A program made the translations under genes and the position numbers. Positions 33,095 through 44,553 of a stretch of DNA of 64,000 bases are shown one piece after another. Under the pieces are notes generated by a model. It made no database searches. It saw only the letters and a program-made list of their open reading frames with translations, and was not told where the DNA came from. This DNA is from Phytophthora hibernalis (taxonomy: Eukaryota; Oomycota; Peronosporomycetes; Peronosporales; Peronosporaceae), in assembly GCA_012656075.1 (NCBI GenBank), contig JAAKBF010000214.1, positions 186,001 through 250,000 of the forward strand, given 5' to 3'. Each line of letters opens with the position of its first letter. The first letter of the stretch is position 1.

Positions 33095-34170
33095 CCTGGC
33101 TCCATCGCGGTAACCGCTTCGGTTACGCCCGGCGCTCAAACGCCGGTGCCAGCCGGAAATACCAAGCGACCCCGCAGTCCACGGTCTCCAAGCTGTTCAC
33201 CGCCTCCACACCGCCGTTCTCGAGCCCATTCGCCCGGCCGCAACTCGCCATGCAGAAGTCCATCCTCGGGTTCAAGCCAAGGGCGACTTCGTGGGGGAAG
33301 CCGATATCGTGCTCGCGCGGGAGGTCTCTCCTCCTCCGAAGCATCCGGCAGTGACGACGACATTTTTCGGGCTGCTCTGACAAGTTCACGGTCTTCTGCT
33401 CGGTGACGCTCTTCTTCGGCGGGTGCATCTGGCGGCGGGTCATCTGATCGCCCGATTGACGTTGCGTCGGACTCTTCCGAGAGGTCATCCGGTGACCCAG
33501 ATCAATCTGACGGGAGTGGTGAAGATGACAGTTCTGAAGCTGGCAGTGACGATGGCGATCGGTCCAGCGAGGGGAACAGCCGAATTGGTGCCCATGATTC
33601 ACCCACTAGCGACGACAGTGTTACTAGTATACCGCGATCGCGCCGGAACCGGCTTCTCCTTCCCGAGCGGTAGGATCTGCTGCCTCTCACTACCGTAGCG
33701 CGTGGAGATTGGATACCAAGCTATCGTGACCGCCGCCGTCGAACCCCTGCCGAAGTTTCCCCGTGGCTCGCTCGATATATTGGTCGCGTGAGCGTGGCTG
33801 ATCTCGACATTGATTTATTCTTCCACCACTTCGCCAAACCTCGCTACTGGCTGTTTCCTCCGAGTGAAAAGACGTTTTCGGAGAACCTTGGGAATCCGGC
33901 GTTGATCACCGAGGACTAGATCACTGCACTTTACGACGAGGCGCCTTGGACAACCTGTTCTTCGTCGTCGAACCTGTGTCTTTCGAAGTGACAGGTTGGT
34001 TTACCGAGATCGCGGCCAAGTACTTGGAGTGGGAGGAGACGCATCGCCAGGCAGTGTGGGAGTCGACTCACTCCTTCCCCGTCAGTTCTGTGTTGCGCAA
34101 AACGGAACCTGCCCTGGCCGCATTCTGTGAAGAGAAACGACAGCGGCGATCTCGTCTCGGGGCCCGTTGA
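33095..34170 (+). pseudogene. Opposite-strand gene of element B, Ser/Arg-rich and C-terminal part
   Basis: After the LISLV stop (33094) coding resumes in other frames: a Ser/Pro/Arg-rich stretch (RPRSPRSPSCSPPPHRRSRAHSP), then an acidic Ser/Asp stretch (SSERSSGDPDQSDGSGEDDSSEAGSDD), then globular sequence (WLARYIGRVSVADLDIDLFFHHFAKPRYWLF...). The last frame, 33946-34170, ends EEKRQRRSRLGAR. Stops at about 33406, 33672 and 33917 break it. The order low-complexity then Trp/Phe-rich globular domain parallels the element A gene (4964-7288). It stops about 500 bp from the pol stop on the other strand. Confidence 0.55.
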
Positions 34171-34672
34171 AAATCCTTCCTGAAACGTGTTCTCCATGGG
34201 ATTATTGCGGGTCACTGTGATCTGGACCTGCTTTTCGATCCCTTCTTTCTTCACTATTCTCGCCCGGGGAGAAGGGAGCCTGGTACCCCGGTATTGGCTG
34301 TTATCAGCCGCCTTCGACTTTGCTGGGTGCGCTGCGAGAGATCGACGCAGTGGAACCGTGGCGGAACCAGTATCGCAACGATATAGCGAACCACCCCGGC
34401 TCTCACGTTCGGCGTATCTCTGCCAAGTTCTGTCCAACGCACCTGCTCAACCTCGATCTTGATAATCTCCTTTCTACTTTGGCCTCTTCTTTCTTTTGGT
34501 TTGTCGATCTTCCTTGCTTGTTGAGCGATTGCCGCTTTTCACTGGTGACTTCGCTCCCAGTACGTACGTTACTTCCACAAATAACCCTTCCACCTCAATG
34601 TGTGGCCTCCCACACAATCTTCCTCCCTTTCTCCGCCCGCAACAGCCAACCTGCTACGAGCGCTCCTCCGCC

Positions 34673-36687
34673 TCATGCGACTGCATGACTCGAAACGGCT
34701 ACGATTGGTATTTCCCGCCCGTATTCGCGCAACAAGGCCCCGCAGTTCAGATCGGCTTCGTCGACCCATGAAGGGTCGTCGTAGCCTTTCCAGTACACTT
34801 GGAATTCGCGGTGAACACGGCCGTAGCGCGTCCGTCGACCCGATCTCATCCCTGCTATATTTTCCACCTCGTATTCCCCTTCCTCGAGACGTCCTTCCCA
34901 GCTATCTTCCGGTAAGATTGCTTCATCAATATCAAAACGGTCTCCCTCGTCCACAGTTAACTTCAGCGTAGGACGATCCGGAAAACTCCGCACTGGCTTC
35001 AGTTTGGATACGTGGACAACCGGGAACAGGCGATACTCGGTGCCAGCGATCTCCAGCCTCGCCGCATGATTCCCCACCATTTCGATCACCCGAAACGGGC
35101 CGCGCCACATGTGGGCTAACTTGAGTGCGTACCCTTTTTCACTCTATCCAGGTACAACCAAACTTGCGCACCAGCTATAATCTCGTGCGGTCGGAGGTCT
35201 TCGTTGTGCTCGTCCGCCCGCGATCGAATTGCGGCTCGGAGGCGTTCGTTCACTTGCTCCCTCGAGCGCCCATAGTGATTCTGCACGTGATATCTCCACT
35301 GTCGAGGCTCCCGATCGCGACATCGCGTACTTCCCAGGGTAATGCCGCTTCCAACGTGGAGCGTGGGTCCCAACCGTGGGTCAAGTAGAAGGGCGTGTCC
35401 CCGCGCACGCGATCTTGGGCCGTATTCAACGCGAACGTCAGACGTTCGGCATACTCATCCCAGTCTTGTTGATTTACATCTGCGACATACATCTTGAGCG
35501 CGCGGGTCAGCGTCTGCACCATCCTTTCGGCCGTTCCGTTCGCTTGAGGTCTATACGCCATCGTAGTCTTCTGTTTCTGTCCCACAGTCCGGCTGAATGC
35601 GCGGAAGAAATCGGACATAAACCCGGGCTCTCTGTCGTGCCGTATAGCTTCACTGGCTCCAAACCGACGGAACACACATTCTTCGTAATTCTCTGCGATC
35701 GTCTGGGCTGTCCTCGACGCGCTCGCCTTCGCGATCACATATCCCTAGAACAGGTCGACCCATATCAGCAACTGCGTATTCCCCTTAAACGACTTTGGCA
35801 GCGATGGAATGTGATCCATCGCGATGATCTGAAAAGGGTACGTAGCCTGCAGGTTTCCCGGCGACTCACCTCTCACGAAGGGGCGTCCTTTCCCTGTCTC
35901 ACAATCCGTGCATTCTCCCACATAGCGTTGGACACTCTTGAACAAGCCTCTTCAGTGAAAGTGCGCTCTGATCCGACGGTACGTTCTTCCGATCCCCTGA
36001 TGTCCCCTTCCAAGCTCGTACGATAATGGTGTAAGAAGTCTTGTTGCAGGGTTTCCGGCACTACGAGCTTCGCGACCTCGTCCCGATCTTCGTCCGTCTC
36101 CGTCGACGGCGGGCAGTAGAGCAGCAGACCGCTCTCGTCCAGCTCATAATGATCTGCGATCTTGGCACACGTCTTGGCTTCCTTCGCAGTCAGGCCTCCA
36201 ACGTCCTCATTCAGGTACGCTTTCAGATCGACTATCCACTTCTCTTCATTCTGGGCCTGGGTAATCCGCTCACCCCGTATACGCTGTACGATTGCTTCTT
36301 CGAGAGCGTTCGGTGGTGCCCTCCGACGTCGCGTTGATCTCATTACAGCGGCTACGCGGGCGACATTGCTGTCATCTCTCGGCGAAGCTCGTCCAGGCGG
36401 TTGAGCGTGATCAAGTCTTGGCGATCTTCTTCCAAGGTAACCACAGTTCCTTCTTCGCGTTGAAGGGCGGCGCTAGCTAACTTGTCTGCACTTTGATTCC
36501 AATCTTGTTTCATGTGCAGGAACTCGTGCTTCGGCCACGATCCAAGCCGATCCATCGCCTTCTTTCGCAACAGTTGCAAACCCGGGGCGTTGCACGCAAT
36601 CTCGCATCGCCTTTGTCGGATCACCAAGTTGGAGTCTCCACAGATTACGATCCGCCCCCGTCCATAGCTGACAGAAGATCGAAACAT
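34673..36687 (-). pseudogene. Element B pol (left arm): second RNase H, integrase, chromodomain
   Basis: From 36687 leftward: RNase H end (GRIVICGDSNLVIRQRRCEIA; HEFLHMKQDWNQSADKLASAAL), linker, integrase zinc region (HHYRTSLEG... and CTDCETGKGRPF), core with D in IAMDHIP, D in IRHDREPGFMSDFF and E in QANGTAERMVQT. The C-terminal SH3-like segment (MWRGPFRVIEMVGNHAARLEI) ends in a chromodomain (FQVYWKGYDDPSWVDEADLNCGALLREY). Breaks: a 4-base deletion near 36375 and a one-base loss near 36015 relative to the right-arm copy, and stops at 35745 and 35116. RT is absent; the 5' part joins repeat R at 36709. It belongs to a family distinct from element A but has the same domain order. Confidence 0.86.
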
Positions 36688-36708
36688 AACAGAAAACCGC
36701 GATATTTT

Positions 36709-38262
36709 GCTTCAACTTGCCCTTTGCAGAAGAGCCCTTGCCATTGGTCCCACCGGTCTGATTCGCACCGGCAATGGTCCCTCGGCGACACCAGTCACGA
36801 AGAATCCGTTCGAAGTGGGCCGCGGATGTCGCCATTGATGCCGTTCTACACAAACAGCCTACCAGCGCATGGGAGAGCAGTCATCGCCACGGTACAGTTC
36901 ATGTTCATGTATTCCCGCTTCAGCTAACCGTCGCGTCGCGCTTCGAACTGCCGGGAGGATATAACAGCACGGAAACAGCAGTGTCATGTTTACGTTCGCG
37001 CTGTTAGCGGTCAGCTAAGAAGAGCACGGCTTGCCACCGCCTTCGTCATCACTAGTGCTGTCCTACCCGCTTGCACATGGCAGCCACCACCAAGTACCCT
37101 GCAAATAATCGACGGCTACTACCGACGTCAAGGCCTTGACGTACGTCCGTCGAGAGCCGGCGTGCTGTACCACAGCGATCACCGGAACCACCGTCTCGAC
37201 CAAGCAATGTCCACCCAGAGCAGCGTCGTTGTCGGCGGCGCGAAGGATTTTCTTGATCGACGATCGATCGGACTGTATCTGTTGAAGACAACTTCAACTT
37301 GGGACGCTGGAATATATGGAACGAGATTCCTCCTGTGTCTTGTTGCTATAATAAACAGGTTTCCATAATGATAGGCAACATTACGGTATGTAGGGCCCTT
37401 GACTTTTGCAGTTAAAAAGATTGCATAACAACACAGTACGGGTATCAAATCTCTGAATTTTTACATGGAAATTACTAGCGGTACAAACCACCCATCCCCC
37501 TGAGAAAGAGGGGTGAAAGCCAACTCGGTCGGCAGGCCGAAACGACGCCTGCGGTTTAAAGGTCCGTGTGCGCAGCACGCGGGCTTCAACCCAGGACCAA
37601 GCAGGGTCACATCTAGCTCGGCTTAGGGTTGTGTCACCGTTCTCAGGGTTTTCTCAAGGGTGAGGCTCGGGTGTAGTTTCCCTGTCGGTATCTCAGACTT
37701 TCATGATTTGTAGCAGGATTGCATCCCTCCTCAAGACGACTTGAAAGTTTATACGATATCGAAAAAGGGACCAGGTCCCAATTCAAGTATTAAGTTTCAG
37801 TAGATTCTCGTTTGTCTGTAACACGCGTCTTTCTAACCTTGGCTGAAATTTGATTTGGGGGCAACTCATCGATGAAGTCCCTTCGAAAGTGGCGCATCAT
37901 TTATAATAGGAAAATCGAGTGGGGGCCATCTTATCGATGAAATTTGGGCGGGGAACTCATCGAGGAATTCGGTAGTCGCGCTGCACGTGGCTCGATATGG
38001 AGATATTCGTGTGGTATTTCTGGATTCATGAGCCAATTTTTTAAAATATATTTTAAGCCTTTTATACACTGAAACACGTACCGTAAATATCTCGGAATGC
38101 TGCCAAAATTAAACTCTGTGAATATGCGCTCGATGCTTCTGTAATTTGGTCATCATGTCGACACTCATTGACGCATATAAAATGGGGCAGCCCCTGCTCT
38201 TACAATCGCTTTGACGTGCAAGTTATTGAATCGCGAAAGTCGGTGACGGCGGGTACCGGTAG
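36709..38262 (-). repeat. Repeat R, copy 1
   Basis: 1.55-kb segment present three times: here (inverted), 45264-46819 and 53003-54557. No long ORF is conserved apart from a short frame starting MATSAAHFERILRDWCRRGTIAG at the end nearest the pol. Inside it are three CATCGATRAG...CCCCC motifs (about 37865-37965 here) and a G/C palindrome GGGACCTGGTCCC. The other side of R differs between the arms and copy 3. Confidence 0.85.
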
Positions 38263-38973
38263 TTTGGCCGAGGCTTTTAGTGTTATCCCGTATTTGTACA
38301 TCCGAAAATCCCTCGCGCAAGATAGATTACGCTGTATCATAGACTTTGTTTTCAAGACTGTCAGAGTTGCTATTACAACGCGACAACAACGGTTGTCCCT
38401 GGACGCTTTCTTTCGCGAAGAAGCTGTCTCGGTCGGCTCGTACCGAGTAGCAGAATGCTCCTTCAGGTCTAGTTTGTCGTGTTTAGGAAGATCAAATACG
38501 GTTCTTCAAGAATATTCAATTCACACTGTTTAAATATGCTTGCTCTTACGTATAAATTCGCGGCCAAATGAGGAAAATGCGCATGTCTATGGTAGAGATC
38601 GGCCTAGACTTACAACAGCGGCGGACATGCAGGTACTTAACCAGGAGCATTCTCGAGCTCATTGTATCTCGATTCTTAGACTCAGCAACCTTTCGCCGCT
38701 CAAATTTTAATAAATATTGGCGAGAATGGCCCTGAGGAAATTCCGAAAGTCGGTACGGTTTCCTAGAGTATTTATAGTTAAAGAGTCAAGAGGCAACATT
38801 TAAACAGCCCTGACGAGCCTAAAATACGAACGGTTTGATTGTCAACTGTTCGACACAAGCGGTTTCGCGCGCATTTGAGGACGGAAATAATTTGCGAAGT
38901 GACATGACGAGGGTTAATAGCATAGGAGAGAGATATGTACACGAGGGTGATGCAGTTCATGAAGGAGGGCAAG

Positions 38974-39098
38974 TGTGACGGGGGTCACACAAGCACCTTG
39001 CCTGAGAAAGCGTAGCTCCAAGAGTATACAAACTCTAAGTGAACGGCAGTTCACAAGTTCATGGTCTGCGGGGACTTAGTGGCTAAAATAGCGTAGTT
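38974..39098 (-). mobile_element. LTR C relative, left-arm fragment
   Basis: Begins at TGTGACGGGGGTCACAC and runs to AGCGTAG. It matches the LTR C end (TGTGACGGGGTCACAC...CACCTTGCCT...) and is the inverted counterpart of 44433-44553. The rest of this LTR continues at 40273-40310 (GACTGAGTGTATTTATA) after the inserted segment. Confidence 0.6.
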
Positions 39099-39103
39099 TA
39101 AAG

Positions 39104-40152
39104 TGTCGTGTAGGATTATGCAGAAATTCGCACTACCGAATGGTATGAGTCCCACCACCAACACTAGTTTCCTTAGAACAGTCAACGAGGGTTGGATCAA
39201 TACCTGAAGACCAGGAACGATCCCTTACACCGGGTTGGTGAACCCTCTGTACACCTAGGTTGTTTTACAGACAACGACATACAATGCCGGCACCACTGAC
39301 TGGCATTCCCTATTGAAAAACGCACTGCAAATGCCAAGTTTCTCTGCCGGGATCGGTACAAAGTTTACATAGAGTCAGCATAAACCACGCGCAGCATCCA
39401 TAAAATACCCATATTTTCATAAAAATGCACAAAGCATATGTAATAGAAGAACCAAGTATACTAACCGAATCTGATTGGCTAGATCGATTCCCACGGTAAA
39501 AGTACAATACTTCCTGCCGGGTATTAGTGTCTGCCGGCTTTGTATATCGTTGTCCAAAGTTCGACCCTAAAACCTGCACCTCTAGTCACGAGCGAGGACT
39601 AGTATGCAATATTGCGCTTTCGCGCGAACCCCACAGCCCCTCAGAAGGAAGGGTACCGGCTGTCAAGCCTAATACGGGTTTGCCGGGGCAAACCCTAGGC
39701 GAAGTAGTAAAATATATATGGAACACTCGGTTCCACTATAAAATATGGAAGACGACGCTCCTCGTCTCTCCCAACACTTGCCACTCTAATCTCTTGGACT
39801 GGCCAGCAACCAACCCTCGGTCAATGCACCTTGAGTTCGCTGACAGGCATCCCACATAGTCGAACGTATCCAGACCCTAAGATAAGCTAGCTAGACTTAC
39901 CGAAGACGAACTTGACCCTTGGTGACTTGTGGGGTAGACGGCTGATTAATTTCTGTTGATCTATGGCTCTGAGAGCCTCTGTAGTCAATCCTATAGCTAG
40001 TCCTATACGTAAATACAAACATCCAGTGTGAACAGATCCCAGTATGTGATCCGTACCCGGCTCTATTAGACCGAGGGTACGAAACTGGAATGGGTAGAAC
40101 GAGTTCGTTCCCTCGGCCGGGAATTTGTTATACCCGACCGAGGCCTAGGTCA
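39104..40152 (-). mobile_element. Solo LTR, family A, carrying a MITE
   Basis: Reverse complement of 8473-9227: shares CTGAGGGGCTGTGGGGTTCG-type sequence around 39620, GCAATATTGCGC, AACCGAGTGTTCC, and the terminal CCTCGGTCGGG. It ends at TGACCTAGG (40152). A 290-bp insertion (about 39265-39560) is absent from the other copy. The solo state implies LTR-LTR recombination or a fragment. The flanks do not show a clean 5-bp duplication. Confidence 0.75.
39266..39558. mobile_element. MITE inside the solo LTR
   Basis: Left end GACAACGACATACAATGCCGGCA (about 39270-39292) and right end TGCCGGCTTTGTATATCGTTGTC (about 39532-39554) are inverted repeats with two mismatches. Comparison with the LTR at 8473-9227 shows the insertion boundaries directly, near AGGTTGT on one side and AACCTGCACC on the other. 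No ORF. Confidence 0.72.
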
Positions 40153-41235
40153 CTAAACTGCCATGGTCACTGCAGCGGGGAGTGTAATCCGCCAATCGGA
40201 GCACGCTGGTCACTTTCCACCAGCAAGGGCAACCTTGCCGACTGGCGACCGAGCCCTCAAAACCCAACGCCACAAAAGACTGAGTGTATTTATAAGTGTA
40301 CCTTAACAGAGGATCTCACCACGAGAAGGGACGGTACTTCTGATCCGTAGAAAGCAACTGATTCCTGTCCCGTACACGGAAAAAGGGTCGGCTGCCAGGT
40401 CCCCAGGTCCTGCGGACCCGTGAGCCTCGAACCCGGCGCGGTCCAGTCTTGCGTTCGGGTTTGTACCGGCCCTGACACACCGTTCTGATGCCCAAGGACG
40501 TACAAACGACGATGCTGCTCGACGACCAAGCCATTGAAAGGGGGAAGACGCACCGAATTGGCTGACTGCTGTACAGTGCCTGCGGCGGGGCGACACCAGA
40601 ACGACCACGTGCTCGTGAATCGCGCACTGCTGCGGATCCCTACCGATGAGTGCTATCGCGGGGACGGATGGCACCTTTGCCTTATTATCTTGTTTTATTT
40701 GTACTCTCTACTAGCTTTTAGGGAGGCGTGTCGAGTCTAGAAGGAGAGGTCCTCATGTCGTGCGCTCCGGCACGACCTCGTGTTTTTCCCTGCAACTACT
40801 CACTATTCAAGAGACTTTAAAAAACTTTTTCTTGTATTACTACTTTACCTCCCCGACCCCGTACACCGTAGGCCACTACTAATACCTCTTCCCAAGCACC
40901 AGCTATCGACCCCGCAGGGACCAGCACAGGACATTCCGCACGTAAATGAATCAATCTAAAAATTGGACAAACCACTCAATAAGACTAGCAGACATCACAT
41001 GTATCACCAGGAGGGATACACCTAGCTGTCCAACATAGATATGACAACGAGGTGAGACTACGACAGCGCCAATTGTTGGTAGAATTAGTAGGTCGTTACC
41101 TGTTGACCGATTCGATAAGCAATATTTAACCCTAATCGCTACGAATCATCCATACCCATAGTAGGTTTAACGAGGTCTTAAGATTCCCGTGCAATCTCAA
41201 TCTGGCGTTGCTGATGCTCTTTGGGGTCTCGTAGT
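40153..41235. other. No supported gene
   Basis: About 1.1 kb. 40153-40272 appears to have come in with the solo LTR A. 40300-40680 is open in several minus frames (RCVFPLSMAWSSSSIVVC; RLTGPQDLGTWQPT) with no recognisable motif; it may be a decayed Gypsy linker. 40740-41235 shows nothing. Confidence 0.3.
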
Positions 41236-41237
41236 AC

Positions 41238-41425
41238 GAGTCGTACGTGGCTGTGTGCATTGGCGGCAGGGTGACTGTGACTGCGTTGCTGGTGCTACTG
41301 TGTGTGATTGTGTGCACTAGCGGCAGTAAACCTTGCTCTCGGTATCCCCGTACGTGGTTGTGTGCATTGGCGGCAGTGTTACCGGCGTTGCTGGCCCTCC
41401 TGTTCGTGATTGTGTGCGATAGGGA
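41238..41425. repeat. Tandem duplication, about 110-bp unit
   Basis: Two diverged units start at CGTACGTGGCTGTGTGCATT (about 41236) and CGTACGTGGTTGTGTGCATT (about 41349). Each includes GGCGGCAG, GCGTTGCTG and GTGATTGTGTGC. The repeat directly precedes the GH3 fragment on the minus strand. A plus frame through it is hydrophobic, but I take that as a shadow. Confidence 0.6.
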
Positions 41426-41729
41426 GCAGCGTTGTTCTGCATCAGCACGATGGGCTCGCGAACCAATTCCAGCGCCGCCGAGATTCCGTCGTTTTTACCA
41501 ATAACAGCCAAGTTCTCCTCGCCAGGGCGGCCGTCTCATAGAGACCCAGCGGCAGCTTCATTTTGACCACGCGGCGGGCCGACGCTTTGAGGCACTCGCG
41601 GAACTGCGTAATCTTCTCCCGCAACACTTTCCTGCTGTTGAAGAAGCTCGTGTCCTGCGCCCCCATCCTCATGCCCACGGACGCGCGCGTAAGCCACGTA
41701 CGCCGAGAGGCCGGTCCCCGAAGGATCAC
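41400..41729 (-). pseudogene. GH3 beta-glucosidase fragment, middle part
   Basis: The minus strand in two frames reads FRECLKASARRVVKMKLPLGLYE, then NLAVIGKNDGISAALELVREPIVLMQNN. These match the GH3 pattern 'RRVLxMKxxLGLYE ... AxELARESIVLLxN' at the junction of the two catalytic domains. A frame change lies near 41520. No signal peptide or catalytic Asp loop is present, so it is a relic. The Fn3-like end of such an enzyme lies next to it on the other strand. Confidence 0.6.
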
Positions 41730-41746
41730 GCCAACATCCAGCTGAT

Positions 41747-42082
41747 ATGCAAGTACTCCGTAACGAGCATGTGTCAGACGAAGGAGTCCAGAAGGACTTT
41801 GGGACGGGTCTCAGCTACACCGAGGTCTCCTACTTGGAGGTGCGTCTCGGCCGCAGCATCGTAGAGTCCTCGACCGACGCCGTCGTGGTGTCTGTGAGCG
41901 TACTGAACTCGGGCAGTGTGGCCGGCAAAGAGACCGTGCTGTTGTCCCTCATCCATCCATCAAATCCCGTCCGCTGCTCAGTGGTTTATCGTTGCGGTGA
42001 CGTCCTTGTTGGTTGCAGCAGCGTGCATCGCCGCGCGGAATTATTCCCGAGCACTGAGATCGAAGTCAGCACCTGTTGGTAG
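41747..42082 (+). pseudogene. GH3 beta-glucosidase C-terminal Fn3-like fragment
   Basis: The plus strand reads KDFGTGLSYTEVSYLEVRLG, then VVVSVSVLNSGSVAGKETVLLSLIHPS. These correspond to the 'FGxGLSYT' and 'VTNTGxxAGKEVVxLY' motifs of the GH3 C-terminal domain. It begins about 18 bp from the oppositely oriented middle fragment (41400-41729), so one piece was inverted. The following frame (VRCSVVYRCGDVLVGCSSV) does not look like GH3. 42090-42640 shows nothing further. Confidence 0.68.
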
Positions 42083-42644
42083 CGTAGAACAATCCATGCT
42101 TCTGGAACTTGTAGTTGTACAGCCTTCACCGCGTGTGGAAGCGAGAGGGCTGCGTCGGTTCTACCCAGCCTCGGTCATCGCGCTGAGAAACTATGATATC
42201 TACATGTAGCTCGGGCATTGGGTGGTCATCGCCTCCTTTATAAATAATCATGCAGGGCCGGATTTTATCAGACGTGTAGCCGTAAATTTAACTTGTTGTT
42301 AGGGCTCATTTAATCGGAGACAAAGGATGTTCAACCTCTTAATTCGTGGGCACTGAATCGCTAGATTCTACTCGAATTGATCGAATACAGCGAAAACTAT
42401 ATAACGTTTCCTCTTCAAACTTCGTCACGTGCTGATGCCTTAACGGAGGAAGAGGTGCACTTATCTATGGAATGTTGAAAGTGGCTATATATGAGCTCGG
42501 AGTGCGGAAATACCTGGGTCAGATATGATATAGCGACGAGATCTGCATTTGTCCACAAGAGAGCTGCCATGAGTGCGCCATAACACCGAAATGAATGCCT
42601 GGTAACGTTTAGCGCTCAATGGATTGTGAAAATGTAAGTTGCTG

Positions 42645-43790
42645 AAGTTAAGTGTAACTACCAACTTTTGGTTAACATAGCCGGTTTCTAAACCTAACAA
42701 TGTCGTGCGCTAGCGCCCGGGCGAGCTCTGACATTCAAATGAAATAGTGGTGAGCTGCTTTGATTAAACACGTATCGCCATCATGTTTCTACAGGTTGAG
42801 GATTGCACCGCGTTTGCGGAGGATGAAACCTCACCGCTTAGAGTCCACCATTTGGAGGCTACAGGTACTAGCTTCCATGCCGAATGTTATAATTGTTTTT
42901 AGAAGAATGAGTTTTAAAATCGTGGTGGTCCAGTGTAGGGGGACAAACATGAGGAACGGTGTATTGTATTTATGTTTCATCGTGGAAGATACTCAGGTTG
43001 ATACGAGGGGGCTGCTAGTTGAATGCATGTAGCTTCCTAGTTTATATGGAAAATGCATACATCTGCCGGACAACAGAACCACCCACCTGGCTTAAAGTAG
43101 ACGTCGCGATATGGATGTGCCCCATAGAGTCTCATCCACGTTGTCTTGAGCAAGTTCTGATCCTGGTTGCACGTACTGCGTACGAGCTAACAGCTACAAA
43201 GGATATAGTGCCGCTGTTTTGTCTGGTCGATGGAGTTCCGGTTTCTATTGTGTTAATTGGAAGGAAACGTTCTTAGATGTTGCGTCAATGTTAAGCAAGC
43301 ACACCACAGCCAACACGCAACTTTTTGACTAGCTCTCGCTAAAATTAGTATTGCTCATGTCAATGTCGGGATCTCTAAAGTTGGCAAGTGGGGCTGCATT
43401 ACGAGATGAATCTGACCATAAACAAAAATTGACATGTAATTTTGTCAGCTCTTGAGGGTTTATTAGATTTGGAGATGATCTGATGAGCTGGTGGCTGGTG
43501 GTTTTGGGATTGTATCAATCATCTTTTTAGCGGAAAATCGGATCACTGATATATTCTGAAATAGATTTCAGAGACTTAGAAATAGATGCAATTGGTAAGA
43601 ACTTGGTATTAGTATAAGTATACTGGACTTAAGAGCTGCAATTGAGTGGCAACCAAGGCCACTAAAGGAAAGAGAACGCAATCGAATGAAGAGATGGAGA
43701 CGGCACTCACTCTTGAATTAGCCGCCACATATGACGGTTAAATACACAACAAACTACTCAAGATAACAACATTTCAGATACTTAGGATGA
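42645..43790 (+). mobile_element. Ty1/Copia LTR split by an 880-bp insertion
   Basis: 42645-42700 (TAACTACCAACTTTTGG...CGGTTTCTAA) continues at 43577-43790 (GAAATAGATGCAATTGGTAAG...GAGTGGCAACCAAGG...). Together they match the Copia LTR/leader at 13120-13386 in order. The inserted 42701-43576 has no recognisable gene or inverted ends. Short ORFs (for example 43019-43276, +) have no family signature. Confidence 0.6.
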
Positions 43791-44032
43791 GTGTCTTGAC
43801 CAAGCAAGAGAAGCCGTTCCACGTCGGCCTTGAAAAGTTTCCATACCGACAGATTGATTATGCTACTTGGAAAGACAAACTGCTCACGCATGTGACCCAC
43901 TTAGACCAGGACGTCGAGAATCAGCATATCGAAACCGGTCCACTGGACCTCGTGATGAAGGACCGATCCGGAAACTTGGCCATAACAGTACGGGATGAAG
44001 AGATAATACTCGCGCTCCTGATGGGAAGGTAG
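43787..44032 (+). pseudogene. Ty1/Copia gag, N-terminal fragment
   Basis: 81 codons, MSVLTKQEKPFHVGLEKFPYR, colinear with the gag at 13387 and lacking that copy's nonsense codon (TW is intact here). It loses similarity after the first 50 or so residues and stops at 44032. It sits correctly after its split LTR (42645-43790). Confidence 0.75.
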
Positions 44033-44389
44033 AGCTCGATAAAGCCGATGCAAAACCTCCGCTCAGCCCGATGGTCGACAGACCCCACTCGGCCCCACCC
44101 GCTAACTAGAAGAGCATGGGGCGGGTGCGGCACGACACAGACGATTCGGCAGCCTCGTCGATTCTCGTTCGGTATCCCAACCACATTCGCTTCCTTCCTA
44201 TTTGACTTGCTGTGGCGGGGCTACTTGAAGAGTGACCATGTCACTCTTCCTGGATGTGTTACATCAGCACACATGGCCTCGACACGATAAATGGTGTGGT
44301 CGACACCGTGGCCATATCACCGACGTAACACAGCCAACGGTTCATTTTATATATAGGATAAACAAAAGGTAACTTACGAATCGTATTAC

Positions 44390-44553
44390 ATGCCAATTCA
44401 AGGTACACCTATAAATACACTCAGTCTTTACTACGCTATTGTAGCCACTAAGTCCCCGCAGACCATGAACTTGTGAACTGCCGTTCACTTAGAGTTTGTA
44501 AACTCTTGGAGCTACGCTTTCTCAGGCAAGGTGCTTGTGTGACCCCCGTCACA
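44390..44553 (+). mobile_element. LTR C relative, right-arm copy
   Basis: Contains CTATAAATACACTCAGTCTTT (a TATA-like box), the hairpin-forming GAACTTGTGAACTGCCGTTC, and ends GACCCCCGTCACA. Related to 52699-53002 in reverse orientation. It marks the outer end of the right arm (44433). 44040-44390 holds nothing I can assign. Confidence 0.6.

Larger units (their letters stand above)
35122..39098 (+). repeat. Left arm of a 4-kb inverted duplication
   Basis: Near-identical to the reverse complement of 44433-48410; the arms differ in length by about one base. It contains, in order, element B pol (partial), repeat R (36709-38262), about 700 bp of non-coding DNA and the end of an LTR C relative (38974-39098). 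Both arms share all these junctions, so this is a duplicated segment and not two separate retro-insertions. The homology resumes at about 40273-40310, so the left arm was later split by 1.17 kb that includes the solo LTR A. Confidence 0.88.
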
